This document shows positions 1-10,630 of a stretch of 64,000 nt of DNA, piece after piece. Position 1 is the stretch's first letter. Every line of letters begins with the position of its first letter. The notes beneath the pieces were generated by a model, which saw only the letters and a program-made list of their open reading frames with translations, searched no databases and had not been told where the DNA came from. A program made the translations under genes and the position numbers. The stretch spans positions 8,447-72,446 of the forward strand of contig JXTC01000205.1 in NCBI GenBank assembly GCA_002914845.1, read 5' to 3'. This DNA comes from Trema orientale (taxonomy: Eukaryota; Streptophyta; Magnoliopsida; Rosales; Cannabaceae).

Positions 1-1028
1 CAACTGTGTAACAGCTGGCCGTCCACATAGCAAATGATCCGAGCATGGGCCCCACATCGTCCACGTGGCGAACGATTAAGTTAGTGGGCCCCACACCCAG
101 GATTCTTTGTACACCAGGCATGTAGCCATCTTGGCCTTTTCGGCAGGTAACACCAGGCATGTAGCCATCTTGGCCTTTTCGGCAGGTAACAATCTATAGT
201 AACAGAACATAAGATAAAACAACAGGCAGGAAAAAAAGGGGAAAAAGAAATACCGACGTGAAAATATGACCCCGTAAAAAAAAAAAAAAAAGTTGTCACG
301 AGCCCGTAATCTCTTTTACGAGTACTCAATATGCTAACTGTGGATAAGCTATTCTTCATCTAATTTTTCTCCCAATAATATCCTTGTTCTGTTAGTTTTT
401 TTTCTTTCTTTGATCCTAATATAATTAAATAATTATTTAGTAAACCAGGGTTACTTTTGTTCTTCAGTTTTTTTTTTCTTTTCTTTTAATGCAAAATTTG
501 ATGTTTTAGCACTAAGCAGCGGAGTTGCCGGTCTTTTCTATATTTATCTTTCTTTTCTTTTCTTCCGTTAGAATTTACTGCTTTTTTGCGGAGCGAAAGA
601 TACAGATAAATAGAGATATACATTAGTGTCATAGAAATTAATCCTATATATACGCACACGGGAGATTGAATAAATCTCAATATTCTACCTCTTTGATGGA
701 CACTGTCGTGCGATCCGGTTGTTTTTCCCATACTGTCGTTTGGTAATGGGTTTTTGAATCATATGTAAAGGTACTCTAGATGATTCATATTTCAAGTTTG
801 ACAAAAAAATTACATATGGTATACTTCTTTGTATTTTGAAAAATAGATGCCATAATATTGCATGAAAGATAACATAGAAACAAACTGATGAAAGATCGTC
901 AAATGCCCCTTCTTATATTTTTAATTTTTATTGCCTATGTATATCACCAATTCATAGATCCGTATGAAGTGTTCCGGGAACAACATCTTACGTACCATCA
1001 ATATTTCAAGATACATATATAACACCAT
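1..1028. other. Gene-less stretch downstream of the BAHD gene
   Basis: AT-rich DNA beyond the 3' end of the BAHD gene. The only structure I see is the 39-bp direct duplication at 111-190, together with several poly-A/poly-T runs. The short open frames here lack family resemblance and sit in low-complexity sequence. The first part of the stretch next to 1028 is expected to hold the 3' UTR of the minus-strand gene. Confidence 0.6.
111..190. repeat. Perfect 39-bp tandem duplication
   Basis: Two adjacent copies of a 39-base unit starting CACCAGGCATGTAG, at about 112-150 and 151-189, are identical base for base. The perfect identity implies a recent replication slippage or unequal exchange. No gene is attached to it. 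Confidence 0.95.
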
Positions 1029-2452
1029 TCAAATGAGCTTCAAACTCTGTTCCAATATGGCTTTGAAATAACTCATCTTAGCTCTAGTACTCAGTGCCAG
1101 ACCAACTTCAACCCCACCTTTCTCGTCTCCATTTTCCGCTAGAGAAAAAGCGCCCGACACATCAATCTGAACCGACTCGGTCCGTTTCGGCCTCCCCCAC
1201 CCGAAATCCGAATCATAAAAGCCCAATTTAGGCGACCCAGCCACCGTAACATGTTTCCACAATTCTGCTACTTCCTTCCATTTCAGCATCCACTTCTCAG
1301 CCCCTACCAAAGCTCCCCTCTCCAACTCCGCAACTCTCTTTCCTATAGCTTTTATGGCCTCAAATATTCCATTTTCTCCCAGTAGCTCCTTCCTCTTAAC
1401 CGACACAAAGCAAATCGACAAACAATTTCCGAAATAGGTAGTTGGGATCCGAAACTTGAGGCGGTTTCGACAATCCGCTACGAAAATGAAGTAGTAAGGA
1501 TCACTGTCGTTTGAGATAATATTGGTATTGCTCTCACCAAACTCCTGTGATTTGGTCAAACATACCCATATTAAGCCGCACGTAACGACAAACGAGGTTG
1601 CATGTCGTAACGACGTTGAATCGTTGTCGTTTGCAAATTGCTCCGTAGCCCAACGTTTAAGCCTCTCAATCTGGGCCTGGCCCAAAACAAACGTGGTCCG
1701 AACCGTATCGGCCGGGCCTGCATCCTTGTCCCACGTGGACGCCAAGCTCCACCACTCGTTCAGGAAAACAGGCTCCAGCCCATCTGGGTCTTCGACCGCA
1801 GCCCTGTCATGACACGGCAGTAGTGGTGGTAGAGACTCGTTCTCGTGGACCCGACTCCGGTCCCCTCTCTCCTTGCAAATGAACGCCCATGATTTCATGA
1901 AGTGGTGAAACGCTCTCCCATCAGCCGCCACGTGGCTGAATCGGACCCCGATACAAATTCCCGAGTTCGGAAAGACGCAAACCTGCAGAGCCAGAAGAGG
2001 GGCAACACTCGCGTCCCCTTCTCTGCGCGGCAGAGGCAACTTCGGGACAAATGGGTGGAGTTCTTCGGCGGCGCGTGGGCCGTCATTGTCAGCAAAGAGA
2101 CGGTTGAATTCGGCGGAGGACTCGGCGACGGTAAGGGTTACGGAGTCGCCGGCGGTGAAGAGGATGTGGGGCTTGGCCGGCGGCGGAGGGAGAACGAGTT
2201 TTCCGGCGAAGGGAAAGAAGTGGCGGAGAGTAAGGGAGAGAGAGCGTTTGAGGTTAGGGAGGTGGGTTTGTAAGAAGTGTGGGGTTGAGTGAGGGTATCG
2301 GTAGAAGTAAAGCGCTGCATGTGGCGGCAAAGGAGCCATGGGATGTCGAAGAAAGTGAGCGGAAGAGAGGTTGTGGGGACTGAACCAGGCGGCGGAGCCG
2401 CCTGGGTTTGGTCCAAGATTTTGACTGCGTCAGGCTCAGTCGGCGGAGCCAT
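1029..2452 (-). CDS. BAHD acyltransferase, phenolic-glycoside/anthocyanin malonyltransferase type, with a frameshift near the N-terminus
   Basis: Predicted cytosolic acyl-CoA-dependent O-acyltransferase, probably transferring malonyl or another acyl group to a flavonoid or phenolic glycoside. From the ATG at 2339 there is an uninterrupted 436-residue frame with the catalytic HxxxD motif (HVAAD, residues 136-140), YFGNC (302-306), typical of the malonyltransferase clade, and the structural DFGWG motif (378-382). The family's usual N-terminal block, including LPLTFFDIPWLL, lies upstream in a different frame starting at an ATG at 2452. The two frames would join with one base added near 2327-2330, giving about 474 residues, slightly over the normal family length. 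No intron consensus explains the shift. Either the gene is a recent pseudogene or the assembly lost one base. The acyl donor and acceptor cannot be read from sequence. Confidence 0.85.
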
Positions 2453-2704
2453 CTTTGATGATTGATGAATTCGGTTATGGCTGGTTTGTTGCCTAGTAGA
2501 AGCAGGTAATTGAAAATATTGTAGCTTGATTTGCTTGTTCTTTCGTCTTTCATTATTATTTTTTAAGTATTAAAAAATGGATTCAGTAGCTGTAGCTTGT
2601 AATCTCGATGGTCGTTTGACCAAAACTAAAGTTTTTTTCTTTTTTTTTTTTTGGGTTTAATATTATAAGTTTGTTAATCCCAGTCCTTTGGTACAGTAAA
2701 GAAT

Positions 2705-3848
2705 CCGTTTAGTTACAATAGTGGAACGATAATGATAATGATAATAATCAGAAGGAAATGAAAAATAATAATAACGTAATTATGTTGTTTGGTTAGAGTG
2801 TTGGAATCAATAGCTAAATGGACATTCTTATGTTTAGTTAACTGTTAAAAGAAATAAAATTAGTTATATAATGACAAAAATATTCTTTATTTTAATTATT
2901 TTAAATTAAATTTAGTAATCAATTATTTTATTTAAGTATTTTACATTTAGTATTATTTTATTTTATTCAATTATTTTATTAATTAAATTATTATTTTATT
3001 AAATTATTTTATATTTTGTTTTAAATTATTTTATTTATTAAATTATTTTGTGTTTAGCATTATTTTATTTTATTAATTAAATTATTTAACATTTATCATT
3101 ATTTTATTTTATTATTTTTCTAAGTTATTTTATTTATTAAATTATTAGATTTACAAATTATTTTACATTTAGTATTATTTTATTTTATTATTTCATTAAA
3201 TTATTTAATCAATTAAATTATTATTTTATTAAATTATTTTGCATATAGCATTATTTTATTTTATTTTATTTTTTTAAAATTATTTTATTAATTATTTTTA
3301 TTAATTTCATTATTATTTTATTAAATTATTTTACATTTAGTATTATTTTATTTTATTAAATTATTTTTTTATTAATAAAAGTATTATTTTATTAAATTAT
3401 TTTACATTTAGCATTATTTTATTTTATTATTTCATTAAATTATTTTTATTAATTAAATTATTATTTTATTAATTTTTTTTACATTTACGATTATTTCGTT
3501 TTATTAAATTATTTTTTATTAATTAAAGTATTATTTTATTGAATCATTTTACAATTAGTATTATTTTATTTTATTATTTCATTAAATTATTTTATTAATT
3601 ATTTTTTTATTAATTAAATTATTATTTTATTAAATTGTTTTATATTTAGCATTATTTTATTTTATTTTATTATTTTATTTAATTATTTATTATTTTATTA
3701 ATTAAGTGGTATTCCATTCCACCCAAAAATTTTACCATATTTCATTCCAATGGAAAGACTTTTCCTATTTGTATTTTCTAATCACACAATGAAATTAGAT
3801 CATTTTGGAATTGTTTCTGTTCCATTCTATTACCCCAACCAAACATGA
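2705..3848. mobile_element. Possible non-autonomous DNA transposon carrying an AT-rich tandem array
   Basis: The ends resemble an imperfect inverted pair: GTTTAGTTACAATAGTGGAAC near 2709 reads similarly to the reverse complement of the sequence ending in CCCCAACCAAAC at 3831-3843. The interior is almost pure A+T with degenerate repeats. No coding capacity is visible. The boundaries are uncertain, and the pairing of the two ends is the weak point. Confidence 0.4.
2940..3715. repeat. Degenerate ~75-bp AT-rich tandem repeat, about nine or ten units
   Basis: The landmark ACATTTAGTATTATTTTATT and close variants recur at 3089, 3165, 3241, 3333, 3404, 3481, 3551 and 3642, spaced 70-92 bases apart. 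Each unit is made of TTATTTTATTAAATTATT-like modules. Units differ by substitutions and small indels, so the array is old. Confidence 0.75.
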
Positions 3849-4793
3849 TCTAAGGAGACTAATGGTGTAAGCGTCGATGAGGTAGGCAAAAATGGTAGGC
3901 CGTTTTTAATTTAGGCGGCCTCCTAACATTTCATATGCTTATCAATGCTTTTTTTCTTTTTCTTTTTTTTTTCTGGAATTTATCAATGCCTTATTTGATG
4001 ACAATAAATGTTAATGGAATACTTTTATGTCAAAGAATGACTCATGAGTTATGATCCATCCTGCTGGTCATTTAATTAGGCTGGCTTTTCCTATATCCTA
4101 AGATTATTTTAAGACTTAGTCTAGGGGGAAAAAATCATTGCAAATAACAAATAAAAACCTAGGTCCATTTCCATCACATCACATCACATGAATTGCACCC
4201 CCCACCAAAAATTTGCAAGGATCTGAATTCATCCCTATCTCAGATTCACACACCAAAATTTCTAATTTTCTATCTAAGCAAATAAATCAGTAGATGGGAA
4301 CAATTAGTAGTGGATTAGTGTCACTACAAGGAGTGGGCTCCATCAGGGTTGGAAAGTGGGATCTGACGTCAAATCTTCCTTTTTCTATAATATTATAAGC
4401 CAACAAAAATAAAAAAAATACATAAAGAAGAGCAGCCAACACGTGCTTGTGATACCAAAACCGAACCATGAATAATGAATATCCCGCGGATTTAGACCCA
4501 TCCAGCCTCCCTCTCTTGGAAGGAACACACAATGCGTTCTAATAATGAAGATTCCTTCTTTTTAGAACCCGTAAAAAGACTACGAATTACATTTAGGAGA
4601 TACCTAGTAATCTAAAAATAAATAAATGAAAGAAATTCCGCCGCGTTATCATTTATTTATTTATGTTTTATTTTTCTAAACATTGGCCTTTTCCAATCCA
4701 TTAGATCAACTGAACTGTTTCGTAATTTAATTAGTAGAAAATATTTACTAAAAAAAAAAAAATTCAGTCAACGTTTCCCTTCGTATCCTCCTC

Positions 4794-4799
4794 TATAAG
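4794..4799 (+). promoter_or_regulatory. TATA box of the diacylglycerol kinase gene
   Basis: TATAAG follows a pyrimidine-rich stretch and precedes a leader rich in CT tracts. A 5' UTR of about 110 bases would then be followed by a leader intron (about 4929-5289: CAAG|GTATAT donor, TTCAG acceptor) just before the ATG at 5296. Confidence 0.5.
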
Positions 4800-5295
4800 C
4801 GTTCCATTCCCACCTCTCTCTTTCTCTCGTTCCTGGATCTGAAAAATATTTATAAAATCACAAGTTTTTCTTCCTCTTAACACAAATTTGATCTTGATCT
4901 CTTTGCCGATTTAAATTCGTTTTTCAAGGTATATTTTCATCTCCTCCTTCCCCACTAATTGCGAGCTTCGCTTAGAGAAGTGACTTCTTTCAATGATTTG
5001 ATTTCATATTCTTGATTTCAGCTCTCTTTCTTCTCTGTTTGGTTATTCAGAAAAATGCGTAAGAAAATTTTGAATAGTTTTGGATTTTCAAGGATAATGC
5101 ATTGTGTGGCTATAGCTCTGATAAAATATCTAACACCATAATTCTGAAAAGTCAAAAGAACCAATAATTTGTCTACCCTCTATAAGTCAACCTCTTATGA
5201 TTTGCCTGCTTGCTTAATGTTTGCTTATGCGTGTTTTTTTAATTATAAATATTAAGATTGGTATTATTAAATTAACTCTGCAAATTCAGATTCTA

Positions 5296-8200
5296 ATGGC
5301 GGATTCTGATTCCAAGGCCGAGTTCTTGAAGGAGTTCCTGATTCCAAATTACATACTAAAACCCGAACCGAAGGGCCAGATTTGTCATAAACCCAAGTGC
5401 CCTGTCATCATCTTCATCAACTCCAGAAGTGGTGGCCAACTCGGCGGTGACCTTTTCAAGACCTATCGTTCTGTTCTGAATAAAAACCAGGTGCTTGATT
5501 TGGGGGAGGAGGCTCCTGATGAGGCTTTGCGCCGAGTTTATGTCAATCTTCAGAGGTTGAAGAGTGAAGGAGATGAGTTTGCGAAGCACATTGAGGAGAA
5601 GTTGAGATTAATTGTGAGTTTTTTTCTTGGGGTTGCGTTTACTGTCGATTGTAGACGAGTTTCTTATATCAAACTGTATTTTGGTTTTGTCTCTCAGGTT
5701 GCGGGGGGTGATGGAACTGCTGGGTGGCTTCTTGGAGTTGTTTCTGACCTCAAGCTATCTCATCCGCCACCAATTGCAACGGTCCCCTTGGGAACCGGAA
5801 ACAATCTTCCATTTGCATTTGGCTGGGTAGGAACAACCTTCCTACTATCATTTTTAAATCACCTCTAAATGTTTGGTTGCCTCTCTGTCTGGCATTTCTT
5901 TTAACTTTTATCCTTACATACTTTTTTATGATCTGAGGTCTTTCATTTTATTTTTTTTCACCCTTTTGGAAAGAGTTAATATTCACATGAACTGAGTTGT
6001 TCTTCTTCGAATTCTATATTGAAGCTAGAATTGGTGGTTTTTTTTTTTTTTTTTTTTTTCTCTCTATTTGACTATAACAGGGGAAGAGAAATCCTGGGAC
6101 AGATAGTAATGCTGTGGAGGCATTTTTGGATCAAGTATTGAAAGCCAAGGAAATGAAAATAGACAGGTCTCGCTGTTATCATCATCTCTTTCTTTTGTTT
6201 CTTCTTCTTATTTATTTATTTATTTTTTTCCCCACCGAGATACTGTTTGATATAGAAAGCTTCTCTCGATCTCTCTCAGATGTTGTTACTGATTTTTATT
6301 TTTTTTTTCTTCCCTCTATTTGATTGTGATTAGCTGGCATATTATGATGAGGATGCGGGCTCCAAAAGAAGGTCCATGTGATCCCATTCCACCTCTTGAA
6401 CTACCACATTCTCTGCATGCATTTCAACGTGTCTCTGAGACGGATGAGCTGAACTTGGTGAATATGCCCATTTTCACTACATATTTCTTGCCTGTATTGC
6501 TTTTAGATATAGAAACTGCATCCATATGCTTGACGATTATGGTTTCCATTCGCTGAGGGCTCTGGTCGTTTTCCTGATCTGCTAGGAAATTATTTAGTAG
6601 AATTGAGAAAAAAAAAAAAAAAAGGGTCTATATTTCTGGCTTGCTTGAACTTCTTTTGATAAAGTATGTGTAAGAACTTCTTTTGAACTTCTTGTCAGGA
6701 AGGGTACCACACATTTCGTGGGGGATTTTGGAACTACTTCAGCATGGGTAAGAGTGTTTCCCAAGGATTGTTGACTTGACTATTATTAGAGTTTCATTCT
6801 TCAAAGCAATATTACTCTTTCTAAGAGGCATTTTAATAAATAGTGAGCTTTCTGTTTTTTGTTACAGACTTGCAGCTTTGTCTTTCAAAATTGTCAATTT
6901 AAAGCTCTCTGTTATTAGTTATAATTTTTAATTTTCAAGCTTGTCAATTACATTTTTTTTCTTTTTCTTCTCCCACTAATCTTAGTACTAATGTAGCTTT
7001 TCCTCCCTTTCATGTCGGCATTGACCCCCTGATATATTACATTAACTTCGAAATGAGTCATTATTTCTTTAAGGAGTTTACCTGATTAAGGAAAAAAAAA
7101 TGTTGCCTATTTTGATCTATAAATTTCAAAGGAAACGTCCTATGCTAATTCCCAAATTAACAGATATCTGTTTCATTTTGTGCTAAAATATTTTATCAAC
7201 TAAGGCTATGTTTTAGCTTAAAATGGATAATTTTTAAGCTTGTTGGCAATCACCATTTGCTTGTAACTTATTACTTTCTAACATCAGTGTTCTAATCTGT
7301 TGTCTACAGGAATGGATGCTCAAGTATCATATGCATTTCATTCTGAGCGGAAGTTGCATCCAGAGAAATTTAAGAATCAGTTAGTTAATCAGGTACTTCC
7401 TGCACATTGATGCCAATGGGAGGATAATATGAAGTATACTCTATGAAATAATTGATGAAGAATTTAAATTAGCTTTATATAGTTATTAACAAATTTATTA
7501 TCTGTCATAAGAATATGTAAAACATGATCTTAGCTACTACTTTTTATTTCCGGCATTTTAGAGAAAACAATCAGAACATCTAGTCAATTTTAAGCACATC
7601 ACACTTTTATTCATATAATAGATGTGTATTCATTATAGATCCCATTATGGATGGTGAACTGTGAACGAAGAGTGGACTAAAGCAGTTTGCTAATGCATGA
7701 AGGTCTAAAGACATGCTTTAAAAGTTCCAAGTCTGTTCCACTTATTATGTCCTTATTTTAACCCCGAAACAGAGTACTTATGCAAAGATTGTGGGAGAGC
7801 AAGGCTGGTTTTGCGCTTCCCTTTTCCACCCCTCTTCCCGGTAAGTGTATAGATTGCCAAGCGAACAACACATTGCCATGATTTATCCTCCTCCATATTT
7901 TCATAGATGTATGCTGCTATGAGGTCTCCTTTTGGACCTAGTCCTGAAATAATCCTGCAGTCAACAGAATGTCTTTTATAAAATAAGGAAATAAATTCTC
8001 TAAATGCAGGAACATAGCTCAACTTGCGAAAGTGAGCATAATGAAAAGACATGGTACCTGGCAAGAGCTCTCCATACCTCAGAGGTAATTTTTTTATATT
8101 TCTAGTCATGATTGAATTGAGCTTGGGATACTAGGGTCAAGCTTGATGTTGATTTTTAATCACTGGTACACCTTCTGCTGGTTCCTTGATAAAAAGGTCC

Positions 8201-9841
8201 ATGCAGGTGACTCCAACTCTGCTATCAGGCTTTTGGTTGAGATTGGTTCTTGTTTTGCCAACCCTATTTAATAAACCCTTTTGCTGTTCCCTCTTGTGTG
8301 ATTAGACTTCTACTCTGCAAATGTTAAAAAGCTAGAAATAATACTTGGGAAGACCATCCATTTAATGCCCATCCATTCATATATAAAATTTCGGAGGGAG
8401 TCTTATTAGTTGGTATTTTCTTACATGCATTATTGCATCATCTTAAGGTTTCCTAGCATCTTGTAATCTTGTTAATAATACGTCATAGAGATTTAAAATG
8501 TGGTATATGTTTGGTTTCCAGTTACAACTTTTCATTTACCTTTCTTTTTCCAAAATCTTCGTTTTTTTCCTTTATCCCTTTGCTATAATCTAGTTCCTTT
8601 GCTGTTTCTTCTGTATTCTTTCGCTCTTTCTTCTGTAATGTTTAATAGTTACTGAGTTTCTTGCATTTGTACTAGATTTTAAGGATCCTGTCTATTTCTT
8701 GTCAATTTTTAGTCGCTCTTTTTGCATAAAGGAAATATGTTTTGCATAACTTACAACCAAGTGTTTGACATGTTCTCTAGATTTTTAATTTGTGTACTTT
8801 TGTTCATTTTCTCACAGTTGTCACCCTATTGTTCTTACATTGACTCGCCATTCTCATTGCAGCATAAGGTCAATTGTATGCCTCAACCTGCCTAGCTTTT
8901 CTGGCGGATTAAACCCTTGGGGAACACCAAACAGCAGGAAACTAAGAGATGTTAGTCCAAATATACAACTTGTCCGTTTATGTTTCTCCTTTTATTTTTA
9001 TTTTTTTTTAAAAAAAAAGAAATGGAAAAGGAAGGTTCTAAATATTAAATCGAATCTTCATTAAAAGAAAATTTAAAAAAAAAGGCTTCGATATGATAAA
9101 TACCTTTTTGAATTATCACTTTACAGAGAGACTTGACTCCACCATATGTAGATGATGGCCTTCTTGAGGTTGTTGGTTTTAGAGATGCTTGGCATGGGCT
9201 TGTATTGCTTGCTCCAAATGGGCATGGAACTCGTCTTGCTCAGGTAATAAATGAAATATGATGCTAGTTTTTTCTACCATACACAGCAAGTGCAGAACTA
9301 TCTGCTCGACAAGAGGATTTATTTCAAAGTGTCTTGATGATCCTACGGCAATATACAAACCAGAACTAGTATGCTCAAGAGAAAGAAAATTGTGAATATC
9401 TGAAGGGTCAGTTCAGAACTTGTATTGGTGGTGGATCTCTTTGCCAGGGTGATCTATGCAAACCACTCTATCTAGTATATTATACTAACATTTATTCTTT
9501 TATGGTTCTAGGCCCACCGAATCCGCTTTGAGTTTCACAAAGGTGCCACTGATCACACGTTTATGAGAATTGATGGAGAACCGTGGAAGCAGCCCCTGCC
9601 AGTTAACGACGAAACAGTTGTGGTAGAAATCTCCCACCTTGGCCAGGTAAACATGCTTGCCACACATGATTGTAGGTCCAAAAGTGTTTATGATCCCTCC
9701 ACACCTTCAAGTCATGGAGTTGAGGAAGACGATGGTGGTAATGGAGATGACTTAGTAGAAGAAGGGGAAGAGTTTAGGAAGTTTGGTGCAGCAGACACAT
9801 TTAAGATCCCGGATGGGGTTGATATCACTCACCTTAGTTAA
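5296..9841 (+). CDS. DGK5: Diacylglycerol kinase, plant cluster III (DGK5/DGK6-like)
   Basis: Phosphorylates diacylglycerol to phosphatidic acid at membranes, a lipid-signalling step. Coding exons by splice consensus: 5296-5613, 5698-5826, 6081-6166, 6334-6457, 6699-6747, 7310-7392, 7773-7840, 8010-8084, 8863-8950, 9127-9243 and 9512-9841, preceded by a leader intron. They join in one frame of 488 residues, the usual length for the short plant DGKs without C1 domains. The catalytic domain shows INSRSGG (41-47), the ATP-binding GGDGT (109-113) after the first coding intron, and PLGTGNN. The accessory domain follows, and the acidic tail is rich in D, E and G. The [14 protein letters not shown] and LPFAFGW sequences favour cluster III over cluster II. 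The start at 5296 is preferred over an upstream ATG at 5221, which falls inside the leader intron. The gene is convergent with THF1. Confidence 0.93.
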
Positions 9842-10630
9842 GCCAGTTAATGTCGAGCTCGTCGTAATAAATTATTTTTTAATGATTACTGCCCCAATTA
9901 TTGTTCGATTTTCTGTGATTGGAAACATAAAAATGGCAAATGTGATATAGCAGTTAACCTTATGGGGTCTTTGGCTTTTCTCCCTGCTTTATATAGGAGT
10001 TGTCCCACTGTATTTATCATTTGTGTATATTGGCTACTGTTGTTTGACGTTTGTCTCATGAGTTGCAACAAATTTCTCTGCATTAACGTTTATCAACTCC
10101 GTTAAAGCTGGTGATGCATTGGCATAAGGTGTATTCATTCTAATGAAAAGTTAATACATAGAATCGAAAAAGTTATTTTACTTTGGAGTTGGTCACTGCG
10201 CATTTCGTTAAGGTCATTGGTGAGTGGGGACTGACTAAGCTTATAATTAAATCTGTATAACCGAACGCGCGAATTTGAGTACAGGGCGAGAGATGGATTG
10301 AGCACCGAGCAATTTTGATTTCTTAAGAGAATACATTATCATATCCAAATTGTAGGAATAGACGTATTATACATTTGGGTCAAAACAAATTTAAAAGATG
10401 TTTGAAACAAATGAGAAGTATATGTGTGGTGAATGAACATGATAGGAAGTAAGAAAATAGGATATAGCTGGTTCCTCGTTTTCACATATATATATATGAA
10501 CTGAAAAAAGTACAAGCTGAGAAAGCCTAAACTGTGAAAACTCCCAACTTAACCTCAAAGTCATCGAAAGTAATATGCGATTCCATTTTATCAGTGATCA
10601 GATTCGAAGAAGAAGAGACCACAAACTGAA
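9842..10630. other. Shared 3' region of convergent genes
   Basis: This is about 790 bases between the stop codons of DGK (+) and THF1 (-). It must hold both 3' UTRs. A/T-rich polyadenylation-like stretches such as AATAAA-type runs occur near 9866. No additional gene or repeat is visible. Confidence 0.6.

Larger units (their letters stand above)
2453..4790. other. Intergenic region between the BAHD gene and DGK
   Basis: This holds the BAHD gene's upstream region, a long AT-rich repeat block (2700-3850) and, from about 4100, the upstream region of the diacylglycerol kinase. An 81-codon minus-strand frame at 4287-4532 has one hydrophobic segment but no recognisable family, and I do not annotate it. 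Confidence 0.6.

Noticed and set aside
1522..2292. Plus-strand frames across the BAHD gene
   Set aside because: Antisense shadows of the GC-rich coding sequence. The minus strand carries all the family motifs.
4287..4532. 81-codon minus-strand frame with one hydrophobic segment
   Set aside because: No family resemblance, no neighbouring exon signals, and a position in the DGK upstream region. It is compatible with a chance frame.
5221..5295. Upstream in-frame ATG extending the DGK N-terminus
   Set aside because: The extension is AT-rich (repeated I, L and K), falls inside a likely leader intron ending at TTCAG (5289), and is not found in the family. The ATG at 5296 gives the family N-terminus.
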